From positions 1-40,160 of the forward strand of contig JANSWS010000021.1 in assembly GCA_024743355.1 (NCBI GenBank): a stretch of 40,160 bases of DNA. The letters are read 5' to 3'. Source of the stretch: a bacterium. Its GTDB lineage: Bacteria; Planctomycetota; Planctomycetia; Pirellulales; Pirellulaceae. Positions 9,273 through 18,818 of this stretch are shown here, piece after piece. Position 1 is the stretch's first letter; every line of letters starts with the position of its first letter. Both the position numbers and the translations under genes were made by a program. The notes beneath the pieces were generated by a model. It saw only the letters and a list, made by a program, of their open reading frames with translations. It was not told the origin of the DNA and did no database searches.

Positions 9273-9473
9273 CGAACACCGGCGAACACTTCTAACCCGG
9301 ATTATTCACCGGTGTTCGTGGTTGAGGGCTCAAGTCTCATGGACGCCGTAACTTCGGTCGCAAACAGTCGTCGCGTTGCAGTCGCGAACTGCGTTTAGCT
9401 CACTTCCTTCGAAACTCATAATCCGCAGCCCATTTGCGACCTTGTTAGCGGCCTACATGAATAATCCCGGCTA
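9273..9473. repeat. inverted repeats at the end of the permease gene
   Basis: CGAACACCGG (9273-9282) and CCGGTGTTCG (9309-9318) form a perfect 10 bp inverted repeat. A second pair, TAACCCGGATTATTCA (9293-9308) and TGAATAATCCCGGCTA (9458-9473), is inverted with 14 of 16 matches and encloses about 150 bp. The right copy contains the TAG stop of the lactate permease gene. This may be a small decayed mobile repeat or a set of REP hairpins. I see no reading frame in it. Confidence 0.6.
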
Positions 9474-11261
9474 ACTCTTGCTCTGTCCTCGCAGGCTACT
9501 TGATACAAGCAAGCCAAGGACTGTCAACACGACCCCGGCCGCAATCCAGGTACCCACGTTGTTCCAGCCTTTGGTCGGCGCCCACACCAACGCGTAACCG
9601 ACCGCACCGGCCAGCAAAGCATAATAGGAAAAGACGATGAGCGTGCTGCGAATCACCGTGCCTTCCTTGCCCGACAATCCGACCACCGCTGAGGCGGTGA
9701 CGACGTTGTGGACACAAATCGTATTGCCGGCCGCTCCCCCCACCGCCTGCAAAGCCACAATCCAAATGGGATCCACTTGGATTTGTTGTCCAACTTCGTA
9801 TTGAAACATGGAAAACATCATGTTGCTGACCGTATTGCTGCCGGCAACCGCTGCGCCGATCCCTCCAATAAATGTGGCACATATTGGCCACAACTCGCCC
9901 ACCACTTCCCGAACTCCGCTGGCCAAAGCGATTGGCATCTTTTCGTAGGCCGCCAGTCCACCGCCGCTGTTGATAAACACCTGCACCATGGGAATCGTAA
10001 AGATCAGCGCTACAGATGCCGCAATCACCGTCCGTGCGGAAGCTCGCAGCGCCGAACCATAATCGCCTGGCCGCATCCGGTGCACCAGGCAGGCAATCAT
10101 CGAAGCCATAATAAACACGGTTCCAGGCAGATAAGCAGGCTTGATATCCTGCGAGATCTCGGTCCCGAAAATGCCGCCCGTGGAAAAGGATAGGGACTGG
10201 ATCCAGGTGGCTGGTGAGAATCCAAACAGCTCTCGCTGCCGTGTGATTACCAACAGTAGAGCCACTACCAGATAGGGCACCCAGGCGGCAAACAAGCCGA
10301 TGCTTCTCTGGCTGATTTCTTCGCGCGTTTGCAGTCCCGCACCCGTCCATTCGCCCGGCCAATCCGATTTGTCTTGAAAATCCCAGACATCTTCGGCCCT
10401 GGGAGTGAGAAAGCCCATCTTTGCCGCCGGGATCACAATGGCCATTCCGATCAGCCCGCCAATCAAGGAAGGAAACTCGGGGCCCAGGAACTTCGCCACA
10501 ATCAGATAGGGAACGATCATGGCCAGCGCTGCGAAAACGGCAAATGGCCAAACGGCCAAGCCTTCTCGAAATGAACGCCGAGCGCCAAACAAACGCGTCA
10601 TTAAACAAACGACCAACAGGGGTATCAGCACACCCGCGGTCGCGTGCAACAGGGCGACTCGCCAACCAATCAGCGTCAATAACGCAGAGGCGTCGCCAAA
10701 GCCTTGTTCGACAGCGAAGTCCGCGATGGTCCCCTCTCCGGCCAGCCCAGTACTGACCCCCACCAGAATCGGAGTTCCGACAGCACCAAAGGAAACCGGA
10801 GTACTTTGAATCAGCATGCCGGATATGACAGCCGACAGTGCCGGGAATCCCAAGCCAACCAGCAGCGGCACGGCCACCGCCGCTGGCGTGCCAAAGCCAG
10901 CCGAACCCTCAATAAAGGAACCGAACAGCCAGGCTACAATGATCACTTGGATCCTGCGGTCCTTGGAAATACTGCGAAACGAATTGCGAATCGTTTCTAA
11001 GCCGCCGCTTTCCTTGAGCGTATTCAGTAGCAAAATCGCTCCGAAAATGATGTAGAGCAATTCCAGAGCTACGATGAAGCCCTTGACAGATGCTGCGGCC
11101 ACTTGCATCCCTGGAATCTGCCAGACGAAGAGGGCCAGAAAGACGCAGGACAAATAACTAAGTGGCATCGCCCTGCTGGCCGGCCACCGCAACATGACCA
11201 GAAACAAAGCCACTACTGCGATCGGCACAAGCGACAGAGCCGCGAGCAAAAGAGAGGACAT
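9471..11261 (-). CDS. L-lactate permease family transporter
   Basis: The 596-residue product is almost entirely hydrophobic, with about 12-14 membrane segments, and matches the LctP/LldP family of lactate/glycolate:proton symporters. Conserved family stretches are visible: [36 protein letters not shown], and near the C-terminus [14 protein letters not shown] and [18 protein letters not shown]. It is somewhat longer than typical members (about 550). Lactate, glycolate or a related 2-hydroxyacid is the likely substrate. No dehydrogenase for lactate is adjacent; the 3-hydroxyacid dehydrogenase downstream is a possible metabolic partner but lies 503 bp away. I see no clear ribosome site at the ATG. 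Confidence 0.92.
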   Translation of the reverse strand: MSSLLLAALSLVPIAVVALFLVMLRWPASRAMPLSYLSCVFLALFVWQIPGMQVAAASVKGFIVALELLYIIFGAILLLNTLKESGGLETIRNSFRSISKDRRIQVIIVAWLFGSFIEGSAGFGTPAAVAVPLLVGLGFPALSAVISGMLIQSTPVSFGAVGTPILVGVSTGLAGEGTIADFAVEQGFGDASALLTLIGWRVALLHATAGVLIPLLVVCLMTRLFGARRSFREGLAVWPFAVFAALAMIVPYLIVAKFLGPEFPSLIGGLIGMAIVIPAAKMGFLTPRAEDVWDFQDKSDWPGEWTGAGLQTREEISQRSIGLFAAWVPYLVVALLLVITRQRELFGFSPATWIQSLSFSTGGIFGTEISQDIKPAYLPGTVFIMASMIACLVHRMRPGDYGSALRASARTVIAASVALIFTIPMVQVFINSGGGLAAYEKMPIALASGVREVVGELWPICATFIGGIGAAVAGSNTVSNMMFSMFQYEVGQQIQVDPIWIVALQAVGGAAGNTICVHNVVTASAVVGLSGKEGTVIRSTLIVFSYYALLAGAVGYALVWAPTKGWNNVGTWIAAGVVLTVLGLLVSSSLRGQSKS

Positions 11262-11581
11262 GGCAAGTGGTCTAGCTGCTGAGGATCAAAATAAACCAAG
11301 CTGACAACGTCATCACTGCCACGCAACCTGTGTTCGCCTCGAGCGGAAACCAGGAACAAGTCCGCAATCGGGGCACGCTTCAAATCGCACCAGTCGCGGG
11401 AATGGCCTGGCGACCACCATACAGCGCCCATCCAGGATCCCCACGGACAAATTGAGAACCTGGCCGGAAACGAATCTCTTTGTCGAGCAAAACAAACGAA
11501 GGTGGCGGGATGTCTGGGAAACGCGGCCATTGTAGCAGAGCAGGCAGAGAGTTACTGTTGCGTGGCCGCAACGGTGCTCCA
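11262..11581. other. gap between the permease and EVE genes, no gene seen
   Basis: This 320 bp stretch separates two minus-strand genes. No open frame looks like a protein. A perfect 6 bp hairpin, GTTGCG/CGCAAC, lies near 11550-11566, just downstream of the EVE gene stop. On the minus strand a TACAAT hexamer near 11533 could be a -10 box for the permease gene, but I see no matching -35. The function is otherwise unknown. Confidence 0.5.
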
Positions 11582-12235
11582 CTACTTTGTTGAGCCCATC
11601 GCCAGGATCAGCTCAAAATGGGGTTTCTCGACAGGTTGAACACTCAATCGCGAACCGCGTTGAAGAAGCACCATGCCGTCCAACTCGGGGACTTGCTTCA
11701 GCTCCGGTAATGGCAACTCCTTGCGGAACTTCTTAACCAACTTGATATCCACCATATACCAGGTAGGCGCTGCGGCCTTCGATTTGGGATCGTAGTGCTT
11801 GTCATTCGGATCCCATGCGGTGTGATCGGGGTAACCCGCTTGCACGACTTTGCAAACCCCCACGATCCCCGGCGGCTCGGCGTTGCTGTGGTAAAACAAG
11901 ACCTGGTCCCCAACCAGCATTTCGTCGCGAAGCATGTTGCGAGCCTGGTAGTTGCGAACTCCATCCCAACAAGTCGTTTTCTGTGGGGCCTTAGCCAAGT
12001 CGTCAATGCTGAACACGTCTGGCTCGCTCTTTACCAACCAATACCGAATTTCTCCGGGTGCCCGCGGGGGCCTGGCCTGTGGTGCCTTGCGAACAGCCTG
12101 GGCAGCCTTCGTGCGGGATTTACCGGCTGGCTTTCGCTTGCCAGCAGTCGACTTTGCCCCGACTTTCGATATCGGTTCACCGCCGGTGCTTAGCGTTGAA
12201 GACTTGCTTGCGTGAGATTGCGATTTCTTGGCCAT
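11582..12235 (-). CDS. EVE-domain protein with a lysine-rich N-terminal tail
   Basis: I start it at the ATG at 12235 because GGAGGA lies 12 bp upstream; the frame is open further upstream but that part does not look like protein. The 217-residue product has a basic, disordered tail (1-62, rich in Lys, Ala and Ser) and then an EVE domain: RYWLVKSEPDVFSIDDL, TCWDGVRNYQARNMLR, GDQVLFYHSNA, and the end SVQPVEKPHFELIL. EVE domains belong to the PUA-like fold with YTH and ASCH, and are thought to bind modified bases in DNA or RNA. The tail suggests nucleic-acid contact. Domain call is sure; the ligand is not known. Confidence 0.92.
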   Translation of the reverse strand: MAKKSQSHASKSSTLSTGGEPISKVGAKSTAGKRKPAGKSRTKAAQAVRKAPQARPPRAPGEIRYWLVKSEPDVFSIDDLAKAPQKTTCWDGVRNYQARNMLRDEMLVGDQVLFYHSNAEPPGIVGVCKVVQAGYPDHTAWDPNDKHYDPKSKAAAPTWYMVDIKLVKKFRKELPLPELKQVPELDGMVLLQRGSRLSVQPVEKPHFELILAMGSTK

Positions 12236-12264
12236 GCTGATCGGGCATCCTCCACAGACGCATA

Positions 12265-12573
12265 ATGAAACGATCGTGCAGTGCACGACTCGGAACACTG
12301 GTTGGCTTATTGTCGGTATTCTCCAAGCCCAGGCTGCAAGGTCAATGCAATGTGCGCGTCGAGGAAACGATTCTTGCTGACCGCCAATCGACATTCGCTG
12401 CGCGGATGGCACGTGGCTTGCTGTTAGCAGGATGCGATCGGGCATCGATCATCGAGAGGTTGTTGCATAACCTTGGATTGGCCCGCTTGACCGAATTGGA
12501 TTTGGGTCGCGAACAGAGAAGAGCTAAGCAGTTGATGCAGAGCAATCGTGTGCGTTGGAACGCAGGTTATTAG
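12265..12573 (+). CDS. possible small hypothetical protein
   Basis: An open frame of 102 residues whose second half (LLLAGCDRASIIERLLHNLG and following) reads as amphipathic helix, rich in Leu, Arg and Glu, unlike random translation. No ribosome site precedes the ATG, and the first 30 residues look unconvincing, so a later start is possible. It is divergent from the EVE gene and overlaps the space where that gene's promoter should be. I recognise no family. It could be spurious. Confidence 0.3.
   Translation: MKRSCSARLGTLVGLLSVFSKPRLQGQCNVRVEETILADRQSTFAARMARGLLLAGCDRASIIERLLHNLGLARLTELDLGREQRRAKQLMQSNRVRWNAGY
12274..12288. promoter_or_regulatory. 15 bp palindrome upstream of the EVE gene
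   Basis: TCGTGCA-G-TGCACGA is a perfect odd palindrome with 7 bp arms, centred 46 bp upstream of the EVE start codon on the minus strand. Its size and place suit an operator for a dimeric regulator. I cannot assign it to a regulator family. Confidence 0.4.
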
Positions 12574-12994
12574 AGGCTGGCGCACGCTTCGTTCTCATTT
12601 TTCGGGAGTTCGCTCCTGAGCTTAGAAGCGTCCTGGATGAGCTCGGAACAAGCGGGCCATTTTTTGTTCTGCGGGCTGCGAATTGCCTTTCTGACTGTGG
12701 GTAGCTGCCGCAAATCGCGTGAGGATGTCGCATTTTCCTTCGGCAAAATGGGACAAGCGTTGCATTTTGCCGCACTAGAGTTTGCTTCTTGGCGCCTTAA
12801 AGACTTGGCTAACGGCGGTATCTTGGCAATAATTTAAACAGGGCGGTGTATGCTGTATAAAACCTCCCTCTTCCCCAAACCCCACCTTTGGCAGGCATTC
12901 CGTGCAACGTGAACTGTCCAGCCGCCTGCCGGTTGAGTAGGGGAGGCCGGCCAGAGTTCTCTTACCCGCGTTAGCCCTTTTCACTTCGAAATCC
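12574..12994. promoter_or_regulatory. upstream region of the DoxX-like gene
   Basis: No gene is visible in these 421 bp. TATAAA at 12856-12861 with TTTAAA 17 bp before it (12833-12838) is a possible promoter for the DoxX-like gene, leaving a leader of about 130 bases. The match is modest and was found by eye. The region is otherwise featureless to me. Confidence 0.3.
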
Positions 12995-13936
12995 ATGCAC
13001 AACTACGCTCGACTGTCCATCTTCGGAATTCTGGCTTTGATCGCTCTTCGCGTGGGAGTTGGCTGGCACTTCTACATGGAGGGGGCCTCCAAGGTGCGGG
13101 GTAGCGGATTTTCTTCCCAGGGTTTTTTAGTCGCCTCGCAAGGGCCTTTGGCTGACAAGTTTAAGAGCTTGATCTGGGACCACGATGGGAAATTGCGTTT
13201 GGACCAAGCCAAAATGAATGGATTGCTGGATCAGGCGACGGAGCGGGCGATCAAGCATTTTCAGTTTACCGAAGACCAACAGAACGAAGTTGCCGAGCTT
13301 CGCAAGATGTACTTTGGCTTGGATGACAAGGGAGAGCGTTGGGTGGGTAAGCTCAACACTGTCTATGCCGACTCGCAGGAGGACATCTTCAAATTCTGGG
13401 AAGGCATTCACCGTGTGGAAGAGATGAAAGACTCGCCGACCTGGACGCAGGTCTCCAGCCTCCGCGGGCAGAAGGAAAAAATCGAAAATGATCGCCTCTC
13501 CGCCGTGCGGCCCGCATTGAGTTCGATTGATGCCATTTGGAATCAATATGAAGGGGAACTCAACGCGATCGCCTCCGACGTGCAACGCAGTCAGTCAGGT
13601 TACTTCCACATCGCCCGGCCCGGTGAGGGGCTTATGAGCGCTCGGGTTGCAGACCAAGTCATTCCCATCTTCGACATGGTGGTAGGCATCCTGTTGATGA
13701 TCGGCTTACTCACTCCCTTGGCGGCGTGGGCAGCTGCACTGTTTTTGATCAGCGTGATTCTGTCTCAAATGCCCGGATACCCGGGCTCAGAACCCACTTA
13801 CTATCAAGCGATCGAGTGTCTGGCTTGCATCACTCTTGCTTGTACGGATGCGGGTCGATACGCGGGTCTGGATTTCCTGCCTTGGTCGTGGTGGCACAAT
13901 AAACACAGGGAAGCAGAGTCTTTAGCCTCCACGTAA
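12995..13936 (+). CDS. DoxX-like membrane protein with a large soluble insertion
   Basis: The 313-residue protein opens with a membrane helix (about 8-26, ending GVGWHFYMEGASKV, the DoxX-type first segment) and closes with three more (about 218-240, 243-260 and 268-285). Between them lies a charged, helical domain of about 160 residues (45-205) not found in ordinary DoxX proteins of about 130-150 residues. DoxX-family proteins are small membrane proteins linked to quinone or redox functions; the exact role here is unknown. The Tat-signal oxidoreductase gene starts 54 bp downstream on the same strand, so the two probably form an operon. The ATG has no clear ribosome site. Confidence 0.8.
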   Translation: MHNYARLSIFGILALIALRVGVGWHFYMEGASKVRGSGFSSQGFLVASQGPLADKFKSLIWDHDGKLRLDQAKMNGLLDQATERAIKHFQFTEDQQNEVAELRKMYFGLDDKGERWVGKLNTVYADSQEDIFKFWEGIHRVEEMKDSPTWTQVSSLRGQKEKIENDRLSAVRPALSSIDAIWNQYEGELNAIASDVQRSQSGYFHIARPGEGLMSARVADQVIPIFDMVVGILLMIGLLTPLAAWAAALFLISVILSQMPGYPGSEPTYYQAIECLACITLACTDAGRYAGLDFLPWSWWHNKHREAESLAST

Positions 13937-13990
13937 GCAACCTTCACCACTGACAAATCATTTCATTTTATTCGCGATAAAGGATCAGCC

Positions 13991-15817
13991 ATGCTTGCTC
14001 TGACACCGGAACAGAAGCAGACCGGAAAAGACAATTTTCACGAAGCAGTTGGCGTTACGCGTCGAGATTTTATCAAGGGAGTTGGCGCCGCGGGCGTTGT
14101 TTCAGGCGCTGGGCTGGGAGCCATGTATTTTGGCTATGGCAAAGTGCAAGATCCCGTGCGGATTGGAGTAATCGGCACCGGTGATGAGGGCAATGTGCTG
14201 ATTGGTGGCTGCACACCGGAGTACGTTCAAGTCAAGGCCATTGCTGACATCCGCCCGAGCAGCTGGCATCGGGCTTTTCACGGCGACTGGGCCAGCCCCG
14301 CCGCCCTGGCCGCCCGTCCCGGTTTGATTAAGCAATACGGCTACAGCTCCGAGTCGGAAGCCCTGCGGAACGTCAAGATCTACAACCAACAAAACGGCGG
14401 GATCAAGGCACTGCTGGATGACCCAGAAATCGAGGCTGTGATCATTGCCTTGCCCTTGCACTTGCACGCCCCCATTGCAATCCAGGCAATGAAGAAAGGC
14501 AAACACGTGCTGACCGAAAAGCTGATGGCTCACAATGTGGCTCAGTGCAAGGCCATGGCGCGTGCGGCTCAAGTCTACAAAGACGTGAACGGCAACCCGA
14601 TCCATTTGGCAACCGGTCACCAGCGGCATTACAGCGTTCTTTACGATAACGCCGTGCACCTGCTGAGATTCGGTCTGCTGGGCCAACTACACCATATTCG
14701 CGCTCAGTGGCACCGCGGCAATCTTCCAGGCAGCGACAGTTGGAAGATGCCTCTGCCGGGCGGCGAGAAATCGGTGGACGGAAAGATGGTCGACCGAATC
14801 ATGGATCAACTGAATGCCTACGAGCGTGCTTTGGCGAAGGCCACCGATCCCAGAGAGATCATGGAACTGGAGAAAAAACGTGATCAATGGCTGAAGTGGG
14901 ACGAAGACAAGAACGTTGTCGCGGAAGACTTCGGCTATCTGAACATGAAGATGCCCGATGGCAGCGTACGCTCCGCTATGGAAGAACTGTGCCGCTGGCG
15001 TCTCTGGCAACGTACCGGCGGTGGACTGATGGCAGAATTGGGCAGCCACCAGTTGGATGCGTCCACCATTTTCTGCTCCGCCCTGAGGCAAGATGGCAAG
15101 AAGGCTCATCCGCTGACCGTGCATGCTGTCGGTGGACGCCATATCTTCCCCATCGACCGCGAAGCCGAAGATCATGTCTACTGCATGTATGAATTCCCCG
15201 GACCCGAGTACGAAGATCGTTTCGATGTGGGATACTACGATCCCGCGCAGAATTATCCACCCAAGGGTGCCGGCATCGAAGGCTACAGCCAAGATCCGAA
15301 TAAGAAGATCGTCGTTACCTACTCCACTATCAACGGCAACGGATTCGGCGGTTATGGCGAGGTCGTCATGGGAACCAAGGGAACTCTGGTGCTTGAGCGT
15401 GAAAAGGAAATCATGCTCTATCAGAAGGCTGACACTTCGGCGAAAGTAAGTGTCAAGGAGGATAAGGGCGGCTACCAGTTGGATACCCAGGCCAGCGGAA
15501 ATTACGCGGCAGCCGCCATCTCCAAAGCAGCCACTCAAGACGATGTGAGTCGTGGTTACACGGAGGAAATTGAACACTGGGCTTTCTGCATCCGTAATCC
15601 GGACCCCGCGAACAAACCTCGCTGCTATCCGGAAGTCGCCATGGCCGATGCGGTCATCGCCTTGACCACCAATGTGGCCATGGACCAAGGAAAGCGCGGC
15701 GGCCCCGGCTACATCCAATTCAAGGACAGCTGGTTTGAACGCGATTCGGATGAAACTCCGGACGGTTCCGATGTGCAGCGTGAGATGAAGGAATTGGAGA
15801 ACTTCAAGGTTCTGTAG
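13991..15817 (+). CDS. Tat-exported Gfo/Idh/MocA family oxidoreductase
   Basis: The 608-residue protein has a twin-arginine signal, TRRDFIKGVGAAG (Arg24-Arg25), so it is likely exported folded. A Rossmann NAD(P) fold follows, with IGVIGTGDEGNV (59-70) and the family's EK motif as TEKLMAHNVAQC. The C-terminal sugar-dehydrogenase-type domain contains GGGLMAELGSHQLD. Family members act on sugars, inositols or related compounds, and planctomycetes carry many exported ones of unknown substrate. AAAGGA lies 7 bp before the ATG. It follows the DoxX-like gene, which could link it to the membrane electron chain (inference). A strong terminator lies 41 bp after the stop. Confidence 0.92.
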   Translation: MLALTPEQKQTGKDNFHEAVGVTRRDFIKGVGAAGVVSGAGLGAMYFGYGKVQDPVRIGVIGTGDEGNVLIGGCTPEYVQVKAIADIRPSSWHRAFHGDWASPAALAARPGLIKQYGYSSESEALRNVKIYNQQNGGIKALLDDPEIEAVIIALPLHLHAPIAIQAMKKGKHVLTEKLMAHNVAQCKAMARAAQVYKDVNGNPIHLATGHQRHYSVLYDNAVHLLRFGLLGQLHHIRAQWHRGNLPGSDSWKMPLPGGEKSVDGKMVDRIMDQLNAYERALAKATDPREIMELEKKRDQWLKWDEDKNVVAEDFGYLNMKMPDGSVRSAMEELCRWRLWQRTGGGLMAELGSHQLDASTIFCSALRQDGKKAHPLTVHAVGGRHIFPIDREAEDHVYCMYEFPGPEYEDRFDVGYYDPAQNYPPKGAGIEGYSQDPNKKIVVTYSTINGNGFGGYGEVVMGTKGTLVLEREKEIMLYQKADTSAKVSVKEDKGGYQLDTQASGNYAAAAISKAATQDDVSRGYTEEIEHWAFCIRNPDPANKPRCYPEVAMADAVIALTTNVAMDQGKRGGPGYIQFKDSWFERDSDETPDGSDVQREMKELENFKVL

Positions 15818-15858
15818 CGCGAACCATCCCTACCAGATCGTTTACGATCCACATCTTT

Positions 15859-15893
15859 AAAGAGCCGATGTTCTCAGGGACATCGGCTCTTTT
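15859..15893 (+). terminator. rho-independent terminator after the oxidoreductase gene
   Basis: AAAGAGCCGATGT (15859-15871) and ACATCGGCTCTTT (15880-15892 or so) form a perfect stem with an 8-base loop, and the right arm runs into a short T-run. It lies 41 bp after the oxidoreductase stop codon. It is the best terminator in the window. Confidence 0.9.
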
Positions 15894-15941
15894 CATGGCC
15901 TGTAGCCTTACCGATGTAGCCCCCTACGATCCGAAAGGTGG

Positions 15942-16016
15942 GACCTGAGGCTTGGCTTTCAAGGGCTTGCATTGCCGCATGTCGACCGAAACTCTCCACG
16001 AGTTTCGCTACGCGGC
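15942..16016. repeat. dispersed 75 bp repeat, copy 1
   Basis: This segment is repeated at 30632-30707 with few differences. Both begin GACCTGAGGC and contain the perfect hairpin GAAACTC-TCCAC-GAGTTTC followed by GCTACG. Both lie just beyond the 3' end of a minus-strand gene and next to CTAGC heptamer arrays. Confidence 0.85.
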
Positions 16017-16030
16017 TTTTCTCACCTCTC

Positions 16031-16058
16031 GCTTCTAGCTTCTAGCTTCTAGCTTCTT
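16031..16058. repeat. heptamer tandem repeat GCTTCTA, four units
   Basis: Three exact GCTTCTA units (16031-16051) and a fourth with one change run in a 7 bp period; on the minus strand they read as AAGCTAG units. The TAG stop codon of the polymerase X gene (16051-16049) is part of the third unit, so the repeat supplies the end of the gene. Confidence 0.9.
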
Positions 16059-17785
16059 TTCTCCAGCCACTTCAACAAATCCTCCAGTGGCCAACAATTC
16101 ACGACTTGTTTCGTCAACAGGCCGGCTCGTCGAGCTTGAATGATGCCGTAGCGCATCACGAGCATGCCGTCTGTCGAATGGGCGTCGGAATTAATCGTGA
16201 TGGGAATGCCGTGAGCCACGGCCTGCATCAGATGTTCCTCGCACAAATCGAGTCGCCTGGGATTGGCGTTCAGCTCCAGTGTCTTGCCGTATTCGGCGGC
16301 CGCCTGAAAAACCGCCGCCATGTCCACCTCATAGGGTGGTCGAGAGCCGATCAAGCGGCCGGTGGGATGCCCGATGGTATGCACGTTAGGATTGGCCAGG
16401 GCTCCTACGATGCGATCGGTGATTGCTTGTCGCGACTGTTTTTGACCGTAGTGAACACTGGCCACCACCCAGTCGGCTTCCGCCAGCACTTCGTCGCTTA
16501 TATCCAGCGGGCCCGATTCCAGAATATCGCACTCAACACCTTTGAGCACTCGGAAGCCATCTTTCTGCCGTGTATTGAACGCATCAATCTGCTTCCACTG
16601 ATCGAGCAAGCGGGCTTCATCGAGTCCATTGGCCATGCTCACGCGTTTGGAATGATCGGTAATCGCAATATGCGTCCGGCCGAGTTCGCGAGCGGCCTGG
16701 ACCATCTGCTCCAAGGATTGCGAGCCATCGCTGGCGGTGGTGTGCATGTGAAGATCGGCCACGATATCTTCCAAGCTCAACAGCTCCGGAAAGCCCTCAG
16801 CGGATGCCGCCCACTCCAGTTCCTTACGTCCTTCCCGTAACTCGGGTGAAATCCAACGCAGTCCGAGTGCTTCATAAACACTTTCCTCGGTCGCGCCCGC
16901 GATATATTCCTGCCCATCGTCGAGCTTGGCCACGCCGTATTCATTGACGGTCATCCCCAGCTTGCGAGCCAAGCCGCGGACCGCCACGTTATGCTCCTTC
17001 GACCCGGTGAAGTACTGCAAGGCCGCCCCGAAAGACTCTGCCGGCACCACTCGCAAATCAACTTGAAAATGGTCATCGACGCGGACCGACATCTTGGTCT
17101 CGCCCCGGGCGATAACATTCAACAGACCGGGAAACTCCGCTAACCGATCCATCACCTGTTGATGATCCTGGCTGACAACCAGAATATCGATATCACCAAC
17201 CGTTTCCTTTCCTCTGCGGAAACTGCCGGCAAACTCCAGTTGATCAATTGCCTGACACTCTTTCAGATGCAAATCCAGTCGCTCCACCAGCCTTTCCGCT
17301 TCGTCGATCCTGAGACGTTGTGAGGCGGCTTCGGCGATCGCAATCCCGTCCAAGATCAGTTGCTCAGTTTTGGCGGCAAAGCCTTTTAAGGCTCGCACGC
17401 GCTGGTCGACACATGCCTGCCGGAGATCTTCCAAGGTCTCCAATTTCAGTTCCTTCTGCAGTGCCATAGCCTTCTTGGCCCCCAAGCCTGGTATGCGTGT
17501 CATTTTGAGCAGTACTTCAGGCGTATTGGCCTTGAGCTCTTCCAACTGCGGCAGCTTGCCCTGCTTGATGAGAACCGCGCACTTTTCCGCCAGAGTCGAC
17601 CCGATCCCGGCGTAAGACTTGAGATCTCGCTCGGGATCAGCCAGGATTTCCGCCACGGGCTCGGCGAGTTCATGAATCGCCTTGGCTCCATTTCGGTATG
17701 CTCTGACACGAAATGCGTTCTCTCCACGCAGTTCGAGCAAGTCGGCCATTTCTTCAAAGACGCGGGCAATATCTGGGTTATTCAT
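16049..17785 (-). CDS. polX: bacterial DNA polymerase X with PHP domain
   Basis: I start at the ATG at 17785 (product [20 protein letters not shown]), which matches the family; the frame is open upstream but overlaps the neighbouring gene. The 578-residue protein has an HhH-type N-terminal region (IPGLGAKKA, 98-106), a Pol beta-like nucleotidyltransferase with [16 protein letters not shown] and catalytic Asp198 and Asp200, third Asp243 in QVDLRV, and a C-terminal PHP phosphoesterase (about 341-578) with [16 protein letters not shown] and other metal ligands. PolX enzymes fill gaps in base-excision repair, with 3'-5' exonuclease activity in PHP. It is the last gene of a four-gene minus-strand cluster, 19 bp after the GTPase gene. 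Confidence 0.95.
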   Translation of the reverse strand: MNNPDIARVFEEMADLLELRGENAFRVRAYRNGAKAIHELAEPVAEILADPERDLKSYAGIGSTLAEKCAVLIKQGKLPQLEELKANTPEVLLKMTRIPGLGAKKAMALQKELKLETLEDLRQACVDQRVRALKGFAAKTEQLILDGIAIAEAASQRLRIDEAERLVERLDLHLKECQAIDQLEFAGSFRRGKETVGDIDILVVSQDHQQVMDRLAEFPGLLNVIARGETKMSVRVDDHFQVDLRVVPAESFGAALQYFTGSKEHNVAVRGLARKLGMTVNEYGVAKLDDGQEYIAGATEESVYEALGLRWISPELREGRKELEWAASAEGFPELLSLEDIVADLHMHTTASDGSQSLEQMVQAARELGRTHIAITDHSKRVSMANGLDEARLLDQWKQIDAFNTRQKDGFRVLKGVECDILESGPLDISDEVLAEADWVVASVHYGQKQSRQAITDRIVGALANPNVHTIGHPTGRLIGSRPPYEVDMAAVFQAAAEYGKTLELNANPRRLDLCEEHLMQAVAHGIPITINSDAHSTDGMLVMRYGIIQARRAGLLTKQVVNCWPLEDLLKWLEKRS

Positions 17786-17804
17786 CCGCCGGAGTCCTAT
17801 TCCC

Positions 17805-18800
17805 TCACGATGTGTGCAATTCGACGACATCTCCATCCACGGGTTGGTAATCTGGCTTAACCAGCGTGCCATCATGTACGGCACTTCCCCAAACTCGTGC
17901 GGACTTCAGGTCTTCTGCCATCTGGCGATGTACGTTTTGAGCGACTTCAAACAGGGTCTCGCCCTTGCGAATTGTGAACGGCTTGGAACGATCGGCCTCT
18001 TTTTCTTTGGGGTGTTTGGTGTAGACGCGAACTACCTCCAAAGTGTCAAAGACATACTTTCGCAGTTCTTGCAGTCCCCGATCTTGCGTGGCACTGACTT
18101 GCATGCGCTCGAAGGGCAGTTCGAGAAATTCATCCAGCAAGGCCAGTCGCTCTGCCGCCGCCGGATCATCGATCTTGTTCAAGACCAGCAGAGTTTGCGT
18201 GTAGCTAACTCCGATGTCGTCTTCATCCAGCATCGAAATTCGCCCCAAGCGAGTTTTCGATGCCGCAAAGCGGTCCAGAACCGCTTGCGTATCCTCAATG
18301 AGATTGTCACTAGCCAGATCCACCAACAAGAACACCAAGTCCGCGCCACGAATCAAGCCAATCGTAGCCGGGTCCATGAAGTCTTCGGTAACGGGCGGTA
18401 GATCAATCAGCTGAAAGGGGCAGTCCTCATACGCCATCATGCCTGGCAGGGGAGCCTGAGTGGTGAACGGATAGGGGGCGATTTCGGGTTGAGCGCGTGT
18501 CAGAGCCGCCAAAAGCTGGCTTTTTCCGCAATTGGGTGGCCCCAACAGAACAATCCGACCGGCTCCTTGCTTGGGGATTTTAGCCGCCGTTTTACCACTG
18601 GGTTTCGACGCCTGCTTCTGCACCTCGGCCTTGACCTTGGCGATCTTCGCCTTGAGGTCTGCTTGCAGCTTGTCCGTCCCCTTGTGCTTGGGAATCTCGC
18701 GCAGCATGAGCTGTAAGCAATCAAGTTCCTCTTGCGGTGATTCGGCCGCGCGATAGGCAGCTTCAGCTCGATGGTACTGAGGCGTCAGGTTGGCAGGCAT
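17805..18800 (-). CDS. OBG/DRG-type GTPase with C-terminal TGS domain
   Basis: The 331-residue protein has a helical, Lys-rich N-terminal region (1-75), then a GTPase domain: P-loop GPPNCGKS (87-94), switch region with DLPP near 133 (in place of the usual DxPG), and NKID near 219. A TGS domain fills about 270-331, with FTIRKGETLFEVAQNVHRQM. This layout resembles the DRG branch of the OBG GTPases, whose members bind ribosomes or RNA. It lies 18 bp after the kinase gene and 19 bp before polX, so all are probably cotranscribed. Function in this setting is unknown. Confidence 0.88.
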   Translation of the reverse strand: MPANLTPQYHRAEAAYRAAESPQEELDCLQLMLREIPKHKGTDKLQADLKAKIAKVKAEVQKQASKPSGKTAAKIPKQGAGRIVLLGPPNCGKSQLLAALTRAQPEIAPYPFTTQAPLPGMMAYEDCPFQLIDLPPVTEDFMDPATIGLIRGADLVFLLVDLASDNLIEDTQAVLDRFAASKTRLGRISMLDEDDIGVSYTQTLLVLNKIDDPAAAERLALLDEFLELPFERMQVSATQDRGLQELRKYVFDTLEVVRVYTKHPKEKEADRSKPFTIRKGETLFEVAQNVHRQMAEDLKSARVWGSAVHDGTLVKPDYQPVDGDVVELHTS

Positions 18801-18818
18801 GCTGAGAAATTTTGCGGG

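Noticed and set aside
9496-10665. 389-codon minus-strand frame inside the lactate permease gene
   Set aside because: The permease frame has unmistakable family motifs and membrane helices; the other frame is Arg/Gly/Cys-rich without any pattern.
14687-15718. 343-codon minus-strand frame opposite the Tat oxidoreductase
   Set aside because: No ribosome site or domain; the plus-strand frame has the Tat signal, Rossmann fold and family motifs.
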